Shown one piece after another: positions 47,163 to 61,589 of a stretch of DNA of 64,000 nt. A program made the position numbers and the translations under genes. The notes under the pieces are model-generated. The model saw nothing but the letters and a program-made list of their open reading frames with translations. It searched no databases and had not been told where the DNA came from. The stretch lies in assembly GCA_000953735.1 (NCBI GenBank), contig LN554852.1, positions 4,847,846-4,911,845 of the forward strand, written 5' to 3'. The first letter of the stretch is position 1. Each line of letters begins with the position of its first letter. Source of the DNA: Moritella viscosa (lineage in GTDB: Bacteria > Pseudomonadota > Gammaproteobacteria > Enterobacterales > Moritellaceae).

Positions 47163-47210
47163 GCTTTTACCAATAAAGTACAGTTAAAACTAAATAACAC
47201 AATAAATAAA

Positions 47211-47240
47211 AAGTGACGGTCTTGACCGTCACTTTTTTAA
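47211..47240. terminator. Bidirectional terminator between nfuA and gpsA
   Basis: An 11-bp perfect stem (47211-47221 with 47224-47234) with a 2-base loop, flanked by A and T runs. It serves both convergent genes. Confidence 0.93.
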
Positions 47241-47251
47241 TTAACAACTGA

Positions 47252-48262
47252 TTATTCGCCTTTTTTATCTCGTGCTAATAGTGCTAAAGCCGCTTCTTTT
47301 GGAGGCTTATTCTCATATAACACTTGATATATTTGCTCCGTAATTGGCATTTCAACGCCAAGACGAGCAGATAACAAATAAACCTCTTTGGTATTGCGAT
47401 AGCCTTCAACAACTTGACCAATCTCAGCTTGTGCTTCATCAACGCCTTTACCTGCACCCAGTGCAAGACCAAAACGACGATTGCGACTTTGGTTATCAGT
47501 ACAGGTTAGTACCAAATCACCCAAGCAAGACATACCCATAAAGGTATTTTTTTCTGCACCTAATGCTTCACCAAGACGACATAACTCTGTCAAACCACGT
47601 GTAATTAAAGCAGTTCGTGCATTCGCACCAAAACCAAGTCCATCAGATAAACCGGCACCAATAGCAATCACGTTTTTCACCGCACCGCCAAGTTGTACAC
47701 CAATAAAATCATTATTGGTATAAGTACGTAAACTACGACCGCAATGCAGCAAATGTGAAATATCATCTGCAAACTGTGGGTCTGTCGATGACACGCTTAT
47801 CGCAGTAGGCAAACCCGCTGCTAGCTCTTTCGCAAATGTAGGTCCAGAAAGTACAGCTAAAGGATAATGCGTACCGAGAATGTCAGTCGCAACATCTTGT
47901 AACAGACGTCCTGTTTCAGCTTCCAGCCCTTTCGTTGCCCAAGATATACGAGAGTCTTCACGCAAAAATGGTTTAATCAGCGTTAATACATCACCAAAAA
48001 CATGACTCGGTACCACAATCAGAATATCTCTGCTTGTGGCAACAGCTTTCTCAAGGTCCGCCTCCAATACCAAAGCATCAGGAAAAGCGATACCCGGTAA
48101 GTACGCTTCATTACTGCGTGCTTTAGCAAGTTCGGCAACGTGCAGTGGATTATGACCCCACAATACGGTTTTGTTACCATTACGTGCTAATGACATCGCC
48201 AATGAAGTACCATAAGAGCCAGCACCGAGTACTGTAATCAAGGCTGTATCAGTCGCCATCAT
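47252..48262 (-). CDS. gpsA: Glycerol-3-phosphate dehydrogenase [NAD(P)+]
   Basis: A 336-residue GpsA, which makes sn-glycerol 3-phosphate from dihydroxyacetone phosphate for phospholipid synthesis. The Rossmann motif [12 protein letters not shown] lies at about 11-22. The catalytic Lys lies in [14 protein letters not shown] (about 190-203), and the substrate loop in [10 protein letters not shown]. It starts directly at the secB stop, the conserved secB-gpsA pair. Confidence 0.97.
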   Translation of the reverse strand: MMATDTALITVLGAGSYGTSLAMSLARNGNKTVLWGHNPLHVAELAKARSNEAYLPGIAFPDALVLEADLEKAVATSRDILIVVPSHVFGDVLTLIKPFLREDSRISWATKGLEAETGRLLQDVATDILGTHYPLAVLSGPTFAKELAAGLPTAISVSSTDPQFADDISHLLHCGRSLRTYTNNDFIGVQLGGAVKNVIAIGAGLSDGLGFGANARTALITRGLTELCRLGEALGAEKNTFMGMSCLGDLVLTCTDNQSRNRRFGLALGAGKGVDEAQAEIGQVVEGYRNTKEVYLLSARLGVEMPITEQIYQVLYENKPPKEAALALLARDKKGE

Positions 48263-48736
48263 TTACGAGTCCAGTTTTTGCTCTGCAGGAGCTTCAGCTG
48301 CTTGTTGCGCTTGTTGAACATAAGACGCAAACAGTGCATCGAAGTTAACTGGCGCAAGGTTAAGCTGTGGGAAAGAACCACGGCTCACTAAACTAGCAAT
48401 TGTTTCACGTGCATATGGGAATAAGATATTTGGGCAGAAAGCACCTAGACAATGTGCTAATTGACCTTCGCTTAATTCACCAACAGTAAAGATACCTGCT
48501 TGTTGAACTTCACATAAGAAAGCCACTGTGTCGCCATCTTTAGCTGTCACGGTAAGTGATAATACAACTTCAAATACGCCGTCACCAAGTTTAGAACTAC
48601 GAGTATCGAGATCTAATTTAACTTCAGGTTTCCATTCTTGTTGAAAAATCGCTGGAGAGTTAGGGCATTCAAAAGACACGTCTTTAATGTAAACGCGTTG
48701 GATATTAAATTCTTGTTGGCTTGCTGATTCTGACAT
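48263..48736 (-). CDS. secB: Protein-export chaperone SecB
   Basis: A 157-residue SecB, the tetrameric chaperone that keeps preproteins unfolded and hands them to SecA. The [16 protein letters not shown] opening and [16 protein letters not shown] segment are typical. The acidic C-terminal tail is rich in Ala, Gln and Glu. It is immediately followed by gpsA. Confidence 0.97.
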   Translation of the reverse strand: MSESASQQEFNIQRVYIKDVSFECPNSPAIFQQEWKPEVKLDLDTRSSKLGDGVFEVVLSLTVTAKDGDTVAFLCEVQQAGIFTVGELSEGQLAHCLGAFCPNILFPYARETIASLVSRGSFPQLNLAPVNFDALFASYVQQAQQAAEAPAEQKLDS

Positions 48737-48803
48737 AAGTAAATTCCAATATTTTATAGATTCAAACTGACTAATTAATTTTTAGCAATCCGATTGGTAA
48801 CTG

Positions 48804-49232
48804 TTATTTCTTAACAGTCGGTAAGTTTGCTTCTTGCCAACTTGCCATACCACCAGATAAATTATAAACAGTAGTAAAGTCCATTTTCGCTAGACGATTC
48901 GCAGCGCGGCCTGAACTCATTCCTGTATCACACATAACGATGATTGGGGTGTTTTTATATTTTTCAATCATTGATAGCTTATTTGCTTCAATATCAGCAG
49001 CAGGAACGTTAATTGCGTTTAAAATATGTGACTTACGATAGTTTTCTGCAGCACGTACATCAACAACAATCGCATTTTCTTTATTCATTAAAGCAGTCGC
49101 TTCATGATTGTTTACCGACTTAACTTTAGACATGGCGCTCGAGCCAAATGAATAAATAAGGAAACCAGCGATAGCGACCCAAGCGAGAGATAAGGCTGGA
49201 TTATTCGAAGCAAATTCAATATATTCTTGCAT
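48804..49232 (-). CDS. Membrane-anchored rhodanese (YibN-like)
   Basis: A 142-residue protein with one N-terminal membrane helix (about 14-32) and a rhodanese domain (about 42-138). The active cysteine is in MCDTGMSSGRAA. It sits upstream of secB, as E. coli yibN does (gpmI-envC on one side, secB-gpsA on the other). Sulfurtransferase partners are unknown. Confidence 0.9.
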   Translation of the reverse strand: MQEYIEFASNNPALSLAWVAIAGFLIYSFGSSAMSKVKSVNNHEATALMNKENAIVVDVRAAENYRKSHILNAINVPAADIEANKLSMIEKYKNTPIIVMCDTGMSSGRAANRLAKMDFTTVYNLSGGMASWQEANLPTVKK

Positions 49233-49544
49233 GTGATTATGACTCTAAGATTTAATAATAAAGGATTATTCTCAACGGAGTATACATGTGACAGGAAATA
49301 AAAGCAGCTCAATATATAAATTCCTCACAAGCGCGATGAATAATCGAAACATAAAAAAATCACCCATTTTCTATAATTAAGCTAACGTCTCGCAATATGA
49401 AACAGTTAAAAATGTAGTTATATTACCGATATTAATCATTAAATATCTTCAATATTCTACCTGGATCATAAATAAGAGCCAATTTAACCCCGGAAAGTGT
49501 AGTAATATTCCTATATTTAAATTTAATAACCGAGAGGTAAACTC
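49233..49544. other. Divergent intergenic region between the rhodanese gene and gpmI
   Basis: This 312-bp AT-rich region must hold the promoters of both divergent units. A good GAGAGG precedes the gpmI ATG by about 7 bases. Several TA-rich words could be -10 boxes, but none has a convincing -35 at the right distance. I see no ORF or hairpin of note. Confidence 0.5.
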
Positions 49545-51077
49545 ATGTCTAAAGCTAAGAAAACAATTGCGCTTATCATCATGGATGGCTGGGGCCACCG
49601 TCTTGATCATGAAAATAATGCAGTTGCCAGTGCAAAAACACCTATTTTAGATAAACTTTGGCAAGAATCCCCAAGCATGTTAATTTCAAGTTCAGGCTTA
49701 GATGTGGGTCTACCAGATGGTCAAATGGGTAATTCAGAAGTTGGTCATGTCAATATTGGTGCTGGTCGTATCGTTTATCAAAATTTAACTAAAATCGACA
49801 AAGCGATCGGCGATGGTGAATTTTATCAAAATCCAGCACTTGTTAAAGCCGTTGATACCGCGGTTGCAAATAATAAGGCCGTGCACATTCTAGGCTTAGC
49901 GTCTCCAGGTGGCGTACATAGTCACGACGATCAGATCCTAGCCATGATCGAACTTGCAGCAAAGCAAGGGGCAACAAAAATTTATCTACACGCATTCTTA
50001 GATGGCCGTGATACACCACCACGTAGCGCACAAGGTACACTAGAAAAATGTGATGCTAAATTTGCTGAAGTTGGGGTAGGTAGAACAGCTACATTAATCG
50101 GCCGCTATTTTGCGATGGACCGAGATAATCGTTGGGATCGCGTTAAAGAAGCCTATGAGTTATTTACGCAAGCTAAAAGCCAATATAAAGCAGAGACGGC
50201 ACTAGCTGGCCTTGAAGCCGCTTATGCACGTGATGAAAATGATGAGTTCGTAAAAGCGACAGTCATTGGCGAAGCAGCACCAATTAATGATGGAGATGCC
50301 GTCATTTTTATGAATTTCCGTGCTGATCGTGCACGTGAAATTACCCGTGCATTTGTCGACACCGACTTCTCCGGTTTCGAGCGTAGTGTTACACCGAAAC
50401 TTGCTGATTTTGTTATGCTAACTGAATATGCAGCAAACATTGATACCAGCATCGCATTCCCTTCCCATAAGTTAGTTAATACCTTAGGTTCAGTACTTGA
50501 ACAACAACATAAAACGCAATTACGTATTTCTGAAACAGAAAAATATGCCCACGTGACCTTCTTTTTTAATGGTGGCGTTGAAGACGCTTTCACAGGTGAA
50601 GATCGTGAATTAATCCCATCACCACAAGTAGCAACTTACGACTTACAACCTGAGATGAATTCAGAAATGCTCACTGACAAGTTAGTATCCGCAATTGAGA
50701 GTGAAAAATACGATGTCATTATTTGTAACTATCCGAATGGAGATATGGTTGGCCATACAGGTGTATTTGATGCGGCAGTAAAAGCATGTGAAGCAGTTGA
50801 TCAATCAATTGGTCGTGTGGTTAAAGCATTAGAAAAAGTGGGTGGTGAATGCTTGATCACAGCCGATCACGGCAATGCTGAAATGATGATCAATCCAGAA
50901 ACGGGTGGTATCCATACTGCACATACTAACTTACCTGTACCATTGATTTATTTTGGTCGTAATGCCGAGCCAGCAGAGACAGGTCGCCTATCTGATTTAG
51001 CTCCAACCATCTTGACTTTACTTGGTCAAGAAATTCCAGCGGAAATGACTGGTAAGAACCTGATGAATCTGAAATAA
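49545..51077 (+). CDS. gpmI: 2,3-bisphosphoglycerate-independent phosphoglycerate mutase
   Basis: A 510-residue cofactor-independent mutase of glycolysis that interconverts 3- and 2-phosphoglycerate using two Mn ions. The phosphorylated serine is Ser64 in QMGNSEVGH. Metal-binding segments IMDGWG (12-17) and [10 protein letters not shown] are intact. It is followed by envC after 29 bp, as in E. coli and Vibrio. Confidence 0.97.
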   Translation: MSKAKKTIALIIMDGWGHRLDHENNAVASAKTPILDKLWQESPSMLISSSGLDVGLPDGQMGNSEVGHVNIGAGRIVYQNLTKIDKAIGDGEFYQNPALVKAVDTAVANNKAVHILGLASPGGVHSHDDQILAMIELAAKQGATKIYLHAFLDGRDTPPRSAQGTLEKCDAKFAEVGVGRTATLIGRYFAMDRDNRWDRVKEAYELFTQAKSQYKAETALAGLEAAYARDENDEFVKATVIGEAAPINDGDAVIFMNFRADRAREITRAFVDTDFSGFERSVTPKLADFVMLTEYAANIDTSIAFPSHKLVNTLGSVLEQQHKTQLRISETEKYAHVTFFFNGGVEDAFTGEDRELIPSPQVATYDLQPEMNSEMLTDKLVSAIESEKYDVIICNYPNGDMVGHTGVFDAAVKACEAVDQSIGRVVKALEKVGGECLITADHGNAEMMINPETGGIHTAHTNLPVPLIYFGRNAEPAETGRLSDLAPTILTLLGQEIPAEMTGKNLMNLK

Positions 51078-51106
51078 TCATTTCCCTACGGGGAAAGGAT
51101 TACGTT

Positions 51107-52264
51107 ATGACATTTTTAAAAAACAGCATGGCCTATAGCGTTATAGGCCTGCTGATATTACTATCATTAAACGCTTATGCAGCCAATAATCAGTCCGAAT
51201 TGAATCAACTTCGTAGCCAGATCAAAGCGCAAGACGCATCAATCAAAAAACAAAATCGTTATTTAAACGATTTATCTAAACAAACACAAAGTACCGACCG
51301 TGCCATTAGTAAAGTCGCCGCACAATTGAGTAATACCAAATCTTTAATCCGGAATATTGAAAAAGATCTTAGCGATCTAATCACACAAGAAAAAGCACTA
51401 TTAAAAAGTAAAAAGATACAACAACACATTCTCTCAGCACAAATTGAAACAGCTTATTTAAGTGGTGATAACGATTACCTTAAACTGCTTTTAAATCAGC
51501 AAAACAGCAGTGAGATTGAACGTTCATTAGTTTATTATCAACACCTTCATGAAGCTCGAGCACAATCAATTGCTGAATTTAATGATACCTTAGATAAAAT
51601 TGAAAAAAATGAAGTAGAACAAGAAGAAATAAAACAGCAATTACTTGTCATCCAAACCTCACAACAACAAAAATCCAAGCAATTAGCACAGCAAAAATCA
51701 CAGCAGAAGAAAAGTAATAGAAATATAGCTTACAGTATTAACAAGCAGAAAAAAACACGAACAGAACTAGGTATTTCAGCACAAAAATTAGAACAACAGA
51801 TTGCGTTATTACGAAAGAAGCAACAAATCGCATTATTAAAAAAACAACAAAGTGCGCAAATATCATTATCAGGATTGAAACAATATAAAGGTAAATTAGA
51901 CTGGCCGATAAAAGGTAAAGTACTGCACAACTTTAACAGCAAGCGATTTAATAATGTCAGCTGGCGTGGATTGGTCATCAGCGCAAATGAAGGTAGTAAA
52001 GTAAAAGCAGTTAGCGCAGGTAAGATAGTATTTGCAGATTGGCTACGTGGATTCGGTATGGTAGCGATTATTGATCACGGCCAAGGATATATGAGCCTAT
52101 ATGGTCATAACCAAACATTACTCAAAGTGACCGGAGAGAAAGTACGCAAAGGCGATGTAATCTCGTTGGCAGGCCGTAGTGGAGGTCAGTTAGAGTCTGG
52201 GGTTTACTTCGAGATCCGTCACAAGGGTAAAGCCGTTAATCCACGATCATGGCTAAAACGTTAA
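51107..52264 (+). CDS. envC: Murein hydrolase activator EnvC
   Basis: A 385-residue periplasmic protein with a signal peptide (about 1-25), a long Gln/Lys-rich coiled coil (about 27-245) and a C-terminal LytM/M23 domain (about 265-380). The metal site is degenerate: the first His and Asp expected near WRGLVI are missing, although YGHNQTLL is kept. EnvC is a non-enzymatic activator of amidases AmiA and AmiB, recruited by FtsEX at division. An unusually high number of Gln and Lys codons marks the coiled coil. Confidence 0.95.
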   Translation: MTFLKNSMAYSVIGLLILLSLNAYAANNQSELNQLRSQIKAQDASIKKQNRYLNDLSKQTQSTDRAISKVAAQLSNTKSLIRNIEKDLSDLITQEKALLKSKKIQQHILSAQIETAYLSGDNDYLKLLLNQQNSSEIERSLVYYQHLHEARAQSIAEFNDTLDKIEKNEVEQEEIKQQLLVIQTSQQQKSKQLAQQKSQQKKSNRNIAYSINKQKKTRTELGISAQKLEQQIALLRKKQQIALLKKQQSAQISLSGLKQYKGKLDWPIKGKVLHNFNSKRFNNVSWRGLVISANEGSKVKAVSAGKIVFADWLRGFGMVAIIDHGQGYMSLYGHNQTLLKVTGEKVRKGDVISLAGRSGGQLESGVYFEIRHKGKAVNPRSWLKR

Positions 52265-52268
52265 CATT

Positions 52269-52523
52269 TTAGCTTGCAGTTTGTATTTCCAAATCTGTAA
52301 TTAAGAATAAAGCCTCATCTCGGTTTTCACCACATACATCATTACAGGCTTTAAATGTATCACATAACGCAGGGCGTTTAGGGTCTGTAAAGATGAGACA
52401 TAAATGATCAACCGACAGATTCACACATCGTACACCAGCAGGCTTACCATCAGGCATACCAGGAATATAGCTAGTGATACTTGGCGCTTCACAGCACGCC
52501 CCACAATTCATTCTGCATTGCAT
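52269..52523 (-). CDS. YkgJ-family cysteine-cluster protein (YeiW/UPF0153-like)
   Basis: An 84-residue protein with start at 52523 (MQCRMNCGACC). The frame extends upstream to 52568, but that part is not family-like. Eight cysteines, including CRMNCGACC near the start and CDTFKACNDVCG near the end, suggest a metal or Fe-S site. The family is uncharacterised. It converges with envC only 4 bp beyond that gene's stop, without a visible terminator between. Confidence 0.85.
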   Translation of the reverse strand: MQCRMNCGACCEAPSITSYIPGMPDGKPAGVRCVNLSVDHLCLIFTDPKRPALCDTFKACNDVCGENRDEALFLITDLEIQTAS

Positions 52524-52589
52524 AAAACAAACCTTAAATAACGAATGATAATAGCGTAATATCAGCATGTATCTAAAAAAGGGAACAGC

Positions 52590-53006
52590 ATGAGATTATC
52601 AGCATTTACAGTAACAGACTCAACTCCACAGTTACTTATTGATATAACAAAATTGTATCGACCATTTCAGCATGACGAAGCTGAGATTCAAAAAACTTTC
52701 GATAAACTGCTTCAAGATGACAGCCAAACTCTGTTTGTTGCTAAATTTAATGATCGCCACATTGGTGGTTTAATCATGCAACATGATACTAGCACTTTAT
52801 TCTTAAGCTGCATGGTAGTAAGAGATATAACTCAACAACGTGGTGTAGGTAAATACCTAGTACAACAAGCAATCAAGCATGCTAAGTCTCTGCAGTTAAA
52901 AAGCGTAACGGTAATTAAAACAACACAAGTTACAGCTGAATTATCTGCTTTTTTAATTCATCAAGGTTTCACAGAGCAAGACACTGCACTTAGCTTTAGC
53001 TGTTAA
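52590..53006 (+). CDS. GNAT-fold protein, PanM/PanZ-like
   Basis: A 138-residue GNAT protein. The acetyl-CoA loop is QQRGVGKYLVQQA (about 82-94), preceded by a VVRDITQQRG strand much like the VREVTRRRG of E. coli PanM. PanM binds CoA and triggers self-cleavage of aspartate decarboxylase PanD. Overall identity beyond the loop looks modest, so a generic GNAT acetyltransferase remains possible. It ends at a strong terminator shared with the rrn operon. Confidence 0.65.
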   Translation: MRLSAFTVTDSTPQLLIDITKLYRPFQHDEAEIQKTFDKLLQDDSQTLFVAKFNDRHIGGLIMQHDTSTLFLSCMVVRDITQQRGVGKYLVQQAIKHAKSLQLKSVTVIKTTQVTAELSAFLIHQGFTEQDTALSFSC

Positions 53007-53021
53007 TAATTAACAGATATA

Positions 53022-53054
53022 AAAAAAGCCGATATCAATGATATCGGCTTTTTT
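53022..53054. terminator. Bidirectional terminator between the PanM-like gene and the rrn operon
   Basis: A 9-bp GC-richer stem (53028-53036 with 53040-53048) with a 3-base loop, flanked by A-run and T-run. On the minus strand it ends the rRNA operon 32 bp after the last 5S gene. Confidence 0.93.
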
Positions 53055-53086
53055 CGTTCAAGACAGTGTCTTAAATCTAATTTAGC

Positions 53087-53203
53087 GTTTGGCGATGCCC
53101 TACTCTCACATGGGGAAACCCCACACTACCATCGGCGTTATTACGTTTCACTACTGAGTTCGGAATGGGATCAGGTGGTACCGCAACACTATGGTCACCA
53201 AAC
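53087..53203 (-). rRNA. rrf: 5S rRNA, distal copy
   Basis: A 117-base 5S rRNA on the minus strand, starting GTTTGGTGACC and ending with the complementary GCCAAAC. The conserved loop CCGAACTCAG is present. It differs from the other copy only in one helix I base pair (T-A here, C-G there). Confidence 0.95.
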
Positions 53204-53297
53204 AAATTCTTCGAGTCCTACGAATCATCTGCTCTTGTCTAAGACTACGTCTTAAACAATATCTATTCAGACTAGGCCTAAATAAATAGTAATTGGC

Positions 53298-53414
53298 GCT
53301 TGGCGATGCCCTACTCTCACATGGGGAAACCCCACACTACCATCGGCGTTATTACGTTTCACTACTGAGTTCGGAATGGGATCAGGTGGTACCGCAACAC
53401 TATGGTCACCAAGC
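53298..53414 (-). rRNA. rrf: 5S rRNA, proximal copy
   Basis: A 117-base 5S rRNA following the 23S gene. Helix I reads GCTTGG at the 5' end and CCAAGC at the 3' end, a compensatory change relative to the distal copy. A 94-bp spacer separates the two copies. Confidence 0.95.
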
Positions 53415-53566
53415 AAATCTGGTTTGCTTTCTATATAGAAACTTACGTTTCATTTTTAAATCTGAAAAGCTATAAATAAAGAAGTCTTTAAAACCTATCT
53501 TTCGATAAATAGTCGTGTTCAATCTATTCTTAAGTCGATATTTCAATTAATCATACTTCAATTTGT

Positions 53567-56456
<2,890 letters not shown>

Positions 56457-56600
56457 ATACAATCTAAAGTCGACTGTACAATTGAAATAACTAGGTATTA
56501 TCTAGTTTTTTTCGCCTCAAGAATACTCAAGAACACTCTATTGTTATTACCGAAGCAATAACGTGTTTTAAGAACTTCTTTATTTATTCAGCTTTCCAAA

Positions 56601-56613
56601 TTTTTAAAGAGCA
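56601..56613 (-). promoter_or_regulatory. Spacer boxA antiterminator element
   Basis: The minus strand reads TGCTCTTTAAAAA in the 16S-23S spacer just before the 23S gene. It matches the boxA class of Nus-dependent antitermination signals. Confidence 0.75.
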
Positions 56614-56676
56614 ATTTGCTAAAAAGCAAAGATAAGCATTAAGCTTGCTTAGCTTTGTATTTTAACAACTATGATG

Positions 56677-56752
56677 TGGTGGAGCTATGCGGGATCGAAC
56701 CGCAGACCTCCTGCGTGCAAGGCAGGCGCTCTCCCAGCTGAGCTATAGCCCC
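56677..56752 (-). tRNA. tRNA-Ala (TGC)
   Basis: A 76-base tRNA with CCA encoded and a GGGGCTA acceptor stem whose last pair is imperfect against TAGCTCC. Anticodon TGC sits in CTTGCAC. It is the second tRNA of the 16S-23S spacer, the common Ile-Ala arrangement. Confidence 0.97.
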
Positions 56753-56776
56753 ACATCATAGAGTTCGTAAGAAGAT

Positions 56777-56853
56777 TGGTAGGACTGAGTAGATTTGAAC
56801 TACCGACCTCACCCTTATCAGGGGCGCGCTCTAACCAACTGAGCTACAGTCCT
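56777..56853 (-). tRNA. tRNA-Ile (GAT)
   Basis: A 77-base tRNA with CCA encoded. The acceptor stem is AGGACTG/CAGTCCT and the anticodon GAT sits in CTGATAAG. It lies 24 bp before tRNA-Ala in the rrn spacer. Confidence 0.97.
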
Positions 56854-56930
56854 ATCGCATTTCTTACATGCTTTTCAACTTTCTATTCAAGCAATTTGTG
56901 TGGGCACTTACAAAAATTAACAACTTTACG

Positions 56931-58474
<1,544 letters not shown>

Positions 58475-58653
58475 AAAAGTTTTGACTAATCGCCTAAGCG
58501 ATTAAGTCGGCTCAATGAATTCTGTACTTCAACAACAAACCGAAGTTTGTTGTTTATAAAACCAAACCTTTCGATTTAATTTAATGTTCACAATTACATT
58601 GATATAATTTTTGGTCATTATATCTCTGCAAGTGCTCACACAGATTGCTTGAA

Positions 58654-58670
58654 TAAATTGTTAAAGAGCA
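58654..58670 (-). promoter_or_regulatory. rrn leader boxA
   Basis: The minus strand has TGCTCTTTAACAATTTA, matching the boxA region of the E. coli rrn leader. It lies about 180 bases before the 16S 5' end and 35 bases after the promoter -10. Confidence 0.85.
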
Positions 58671-58704
58671 TACTGAGCGGCTGCTGCCGTGTCAGTGAGG
58701 TCGC

Positions 58705-58732
58705 ATTATAGAGATATAGATCACATTGGCAA
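58705..58732 (-). promoter_or_regulatory. rrn promoter with GC-rich discriminator
   Basis: TTGCCA (58727-58732) and TATAAT (58705-58710) on the minus strand are 16 bases apart. GCGACCTC follows the -10, the GC-rich discriminator expected for ppGpp-sensitive rRNA promoters. I found no second equally good promoter upstream. Confidence 0.85.
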
Positions 58733-58951
58733 GCGTTAATTACAATAAATATTAAAAAAACAGAATGAGATCAAAAAGCGAACAATCTAGGTGTATACCA
58801 GACAAAAACAAATGAAACCCGTTAATAATCAGTTTAAATGCTGTCTATTACTACAAAAGAGTATTCAGTAAACAAAAATAAGAGACATTTTTAAATTATC
58901 GGTATTAACGAATAAGAAGAAAGTTATTTTCAACATCAGAAAAAAATCTAG
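58733..58951. other. AT-rich region upstream of the rrn promoter
   Basis: About 220 bp with A and T tracts directly upstream of the rrn promoter, where UP elements and Fis sites would be expected. No individual site could be assigned. No ORF is present. Confidence 0.4.
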
Positions 58952-59043
58952 GAGGAATTAGGAATTAGGAATTAGGAATTAGGAATTAGGAATTAGGAAT
59001 TAGGAATTAGGAATTAGGAATTAGGAATTAGGAATTAGGAATT
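58952..59043. repeat. Heptamer tandem repeat (about 13 copies)
   Basis: GGAATTA is repeated head to tail about 13 times, with almost no variation, between the rplQ terminator and the rrn promoter region. It is a strong candidate variable-number tandem repeat. The copy count is by eye and could be off by one. Confidence 0.9.
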
Positions 59044-59065
59044 ATTCAGATGATAATTAAGAGCA

Positions 59066-59095
59066 ATAAAAAAGCCAGAGCGTGAGCTCTGGCTT
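59066..59095 (-). terminator. Terminator of the alpha operon (after rplQ)
   Basis: A 9-bp stem (59073-59081 with 59086-59094) with a GTGA loop on the plus strand; on the minus strand it is followed by a T-run. It lies 7 bp past the rplQ stop. Confidence 0.92.
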
Positions 59096-59101
59096 CTAAT
59101 A

Positions 59102-59485
59102 CTATTCTTCGTCAGCAGCTTCAACAGCTGGACGATCTACTAGTTCGATGTAAGCCATAGGAGCTTTATCGCCAGTACGTAGACCACATTTTAAGATTCG
59201 AGTATAACCGCCTGAACGGTTTTCGAAACGTGGGCCTAATTCTTTAAATAGTTTACCTACAACTTCATCGCTGCGGGTACGAGCAAATGCTAGACGACGG
59301 TTAGCTACGCTATCCGTTTTAGCAAGTGTAATTAGAGGCTCAACTACACGACGTAATTCTTTAGCTTTAGGCAGAGTCGTTTTAATGATCTCGTGGCTAA
59401 CTAAAGAACATGCCATATTACGGAACATAGCCTGACGGTGGCTACTGTTACGATTTAGTTGACGACCACTCTTACGATGGCGCAT
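59102..59485 (-). CDS. rplQ: 50S ribosomal protein L17
   Basis: A 127-residue L17, opening [17 protein letters not shown], which is near-invariant in bacteria. The protein sits near the exit tunnel of the 50S subunit. It is the last gene of the alpha operon, 40 bp after rpoA. Confidence 0.98.
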   Translation of the reverse strand: MRHRKSGRQLNRNSSHRQAMFRNMACSLVSHEIIKTTLPKAKELRRVVEPLITLAKTDSVANRRLAFARTRSDEVVGKLFKELGPRFENRSGGYTRILKCGLRTGDKAPMAYIELVDRPAVEAADEE

Positions 59486-59525
59486 GAACTTATCCTTCTT
59501 ACAAAAATCTTTTGACTAGTGTTTA

Positions 59526-60512
59526 CTATTCGTCCGCAATACTTGCAGGCGGCCAGTTTTCTAGGCGCATACCTAGAGAAAGACCACGTGAAGCTAGAAC
59601 ATCTTTAATTTCAGTTAAAGATTTCTTACCAAGGTTAGGCGTTTTAAGTAACTCAACCTCAGTACGCTGAACAAGATCACCAATATAGTGAATCGCTTCT
59701 GCTTTTAGGCAGTTAGCTGAACGAACAGTAAGTTCTAAATCATCAACAGGACGTAGCAGTATCGGATCGAACTCTGGTTTCTCTTCTTTCTGCTCTGGTT
59801 CCGTTACATCACGAAGATCAACGAAAGCATCAAGCTGTTCAGCCAGAATTGTAGCAGAACGACGAATAGCTTCTTCAGGATCTAATGTTCCATCAGTTTC
59901 CATATCGATTACTAACTTATCAAGGTTAGTACGTTGCTCTACACGAGCAGATTCAACATTGTAAGCGATACGGCTTACAGGGCTGAATGCAGCATCAACA
60001 AGCAAACGACCGATAGGGCGCTCTTCATCATCAGCATGAACACGTGCAGAAGCAGGTACGTAACCACGACCTTTTGCAACACGAATACGCATACTGATAT
60101 CTGCTTGACCGGTTAAATTACAAATCACGTGTTCTGGATTTATAATCTCAACATCACCATCATGTGTGATGTCACCTGCCAATACAGGACCTGTACCTGA
60201 CTTAGTTAACGTTAATAGCGCTTCGTCTTTGCCTTCAAGTTTGATTGCAAGACCTTTCAAGTTAAGAAGAATTTCAAGAACATCTTCTTGAACACCTTCT
60301 TTACTACTGTACTCGTGGAGTACGCCATCGATCTCAACTTCTGTTACAGCACAACCTGGCATAGAAGAAAGTAGAATACGACGTAAAGCGTTACCAAGAG
60401 TGTGACCAAAGCCACGCTCTAACGGTTCAAGTGTTACCTTGGCACGTGTTGAGCTAATTTGCTCAATATCAACAAGTCTTGGTCTTAGAAATTCTGTTAC
60501 AGAACCCTGCAT
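59526..60512 (-). CDS. rpoA: RNA polymerase alpha subunit
   Basis: A 328-residue RpoA. The N-terminal dimerisation and assembly domain (about 1-235) has the [20 protein letters not shown] motif. A linker joins it to the C-terminal domain (about 250-328) that contacts UP elements and activators, with Arg in [10 protein letters not shown] and the [11 protein letters not shown] segment. Length equals that of close gammaproteobacteria. Confidence 0.98.
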
Positions 60513-60538
60513 GTATGTCCTCTCTTATGAAGTTAACC

Positions 60539-61159
60539 TTACTTAGAGTAAAGTTCAACAATAAGCTGTTCGTTGATGTCTGCAGACAGATCAGAACGTT
60601 CAGGAACACGTTTGAAAACGCCTTCAAGTGTCTTACTGTCAACTTCAACCCAAGATGCTTTCTCACGCTGCTCTGAAATTTCAAGAGCTGAAGCGATACG
60701 AGCTTGCTTCTTAGCCTTCTCGCGAATGCTAACTGTATCGTTAACTTTCACTTTGTAAGAAGGGATATTTACAACTTTACCGTTTACAACGATTGCTTTG
60801 TGGCTTACTAACTGGCGCGATTCCGCACGAGTTGAACCAAAGCCCATACGATAAACAACGTTATCTAGACGGCCTTCTAATAAAGCAAGTAGGTTTTCAC
60901 CAGTGTTGCCTTTCAGACGAGCAGCTTCTTTATATAAGTTACGGAATTGCTTTTCAAGTACACCGTACATACGACGAACTTTTTGCTTTTCACGTAGTTG
61001 TAAACCGTAGTCAGATAGACGAGGTTTACGAGCACCGTGTACACCAGGTGCGTTATCAATTTTACACTTAGATTCAATCGCACGTACGCCACTTTTCAAG
61101 AAAAGATCTGTACCTTCACGACGACTAAGCTTGAGCTTTGGGCCCAAATATCTAGCCAT
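60539..61159 (-). CDS. rpsD: 30S ribosomal protein S4
   Basis: A 206-residue S4 with the S4 RNA-binding domain (about 96-160). It nucleates 30S assembly and represses its own operon by binding the leader pseudoknot upstream of rpsM, which is visible in this window. Gene order rpsK-rpsD-rpoA is standard. Confidence 0.98.
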   Translation of the reverse strand: MARYLGPKLKLSRREGTDLFLKSGVRAIESKCKIDNAPGVHGARKPRLSDYGLQLREKQKVRRMYGVLEKQFRNLYKEAARLKGNTGENLLALLEGRLDNVVYRMGFGSTRAESRQLVSHKAIVVNGKVVNIPSYKVKVNDTVSIREKAKKQARIASALEISEQREKASWVEVDSKTLEGVFKRVPERSDLSADINEQLIVELYSK

Positions 61160-61186
61160 GTTCTTTCTCCAATATTCCTAAAAACG

Positions 61187-61576
61187 TTATACGCGACGCT
61201 TTTTAGGTGGACGACAACCATTGTGAGGGATTGGTGTAACATCAGTGATGTTAGTAATTTTATAACCAATCGCATTCAATGCACGAATAGAAGATTCACG
61301 ACCAGGACCAGGGCCCTTAACCATAACTTCTAAGTTTTTCAGACCGTACTCTTTAGCCATTTCACCAGCACGCTCAGCAGCAACCTGCGCAGCGAATGGA
61401 GTTGACTTACGAGAACCACGGAAGCCTGAGCCGCCTGCAGTTGCCCAAGATAAAGCATTACCTTGGCGATCTGTGATTGTCACAATAGTGTTATTGAAAG
61501 AAGCATGAACGTGTGCAATACCGTCAGCAACTTGCTTTTTAACGCGCTTACGAGCGCGAGTTGGGGTTTTAGCCAT
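61187..61576 (-). CDS. rpsK: 30S ribosomal protein S11
   Basis: A 129-residue S11 with the conserved [16 protein letters not shown] stretch and the C-terminal [11 protein letters not shown]. It forms part of the 30S platform. It lies 13 bp after rpsM. Confidence 0.98.
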   Translation of the reverse strand: MAKTPTRARKRVKKQVADGIAHVHASFNNTIVTITDRQGNALSWATAGGSGFRGSRKSTPFAAQVAAERAGEMAKEYGLKNLEVMVKGPGPGRESSIRALNAIGYKITNITDVTPIPHNGCRPPKKRRV

Positions 61577-61589
61577 TACTCGTCAGCTC

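Noticed and set aside
58952-59043. Possible CRISPR array
   Set aside because: The repeat is a 7-bp unit with no spacers, and no cas genes are near. It is a simple tandem repeat.
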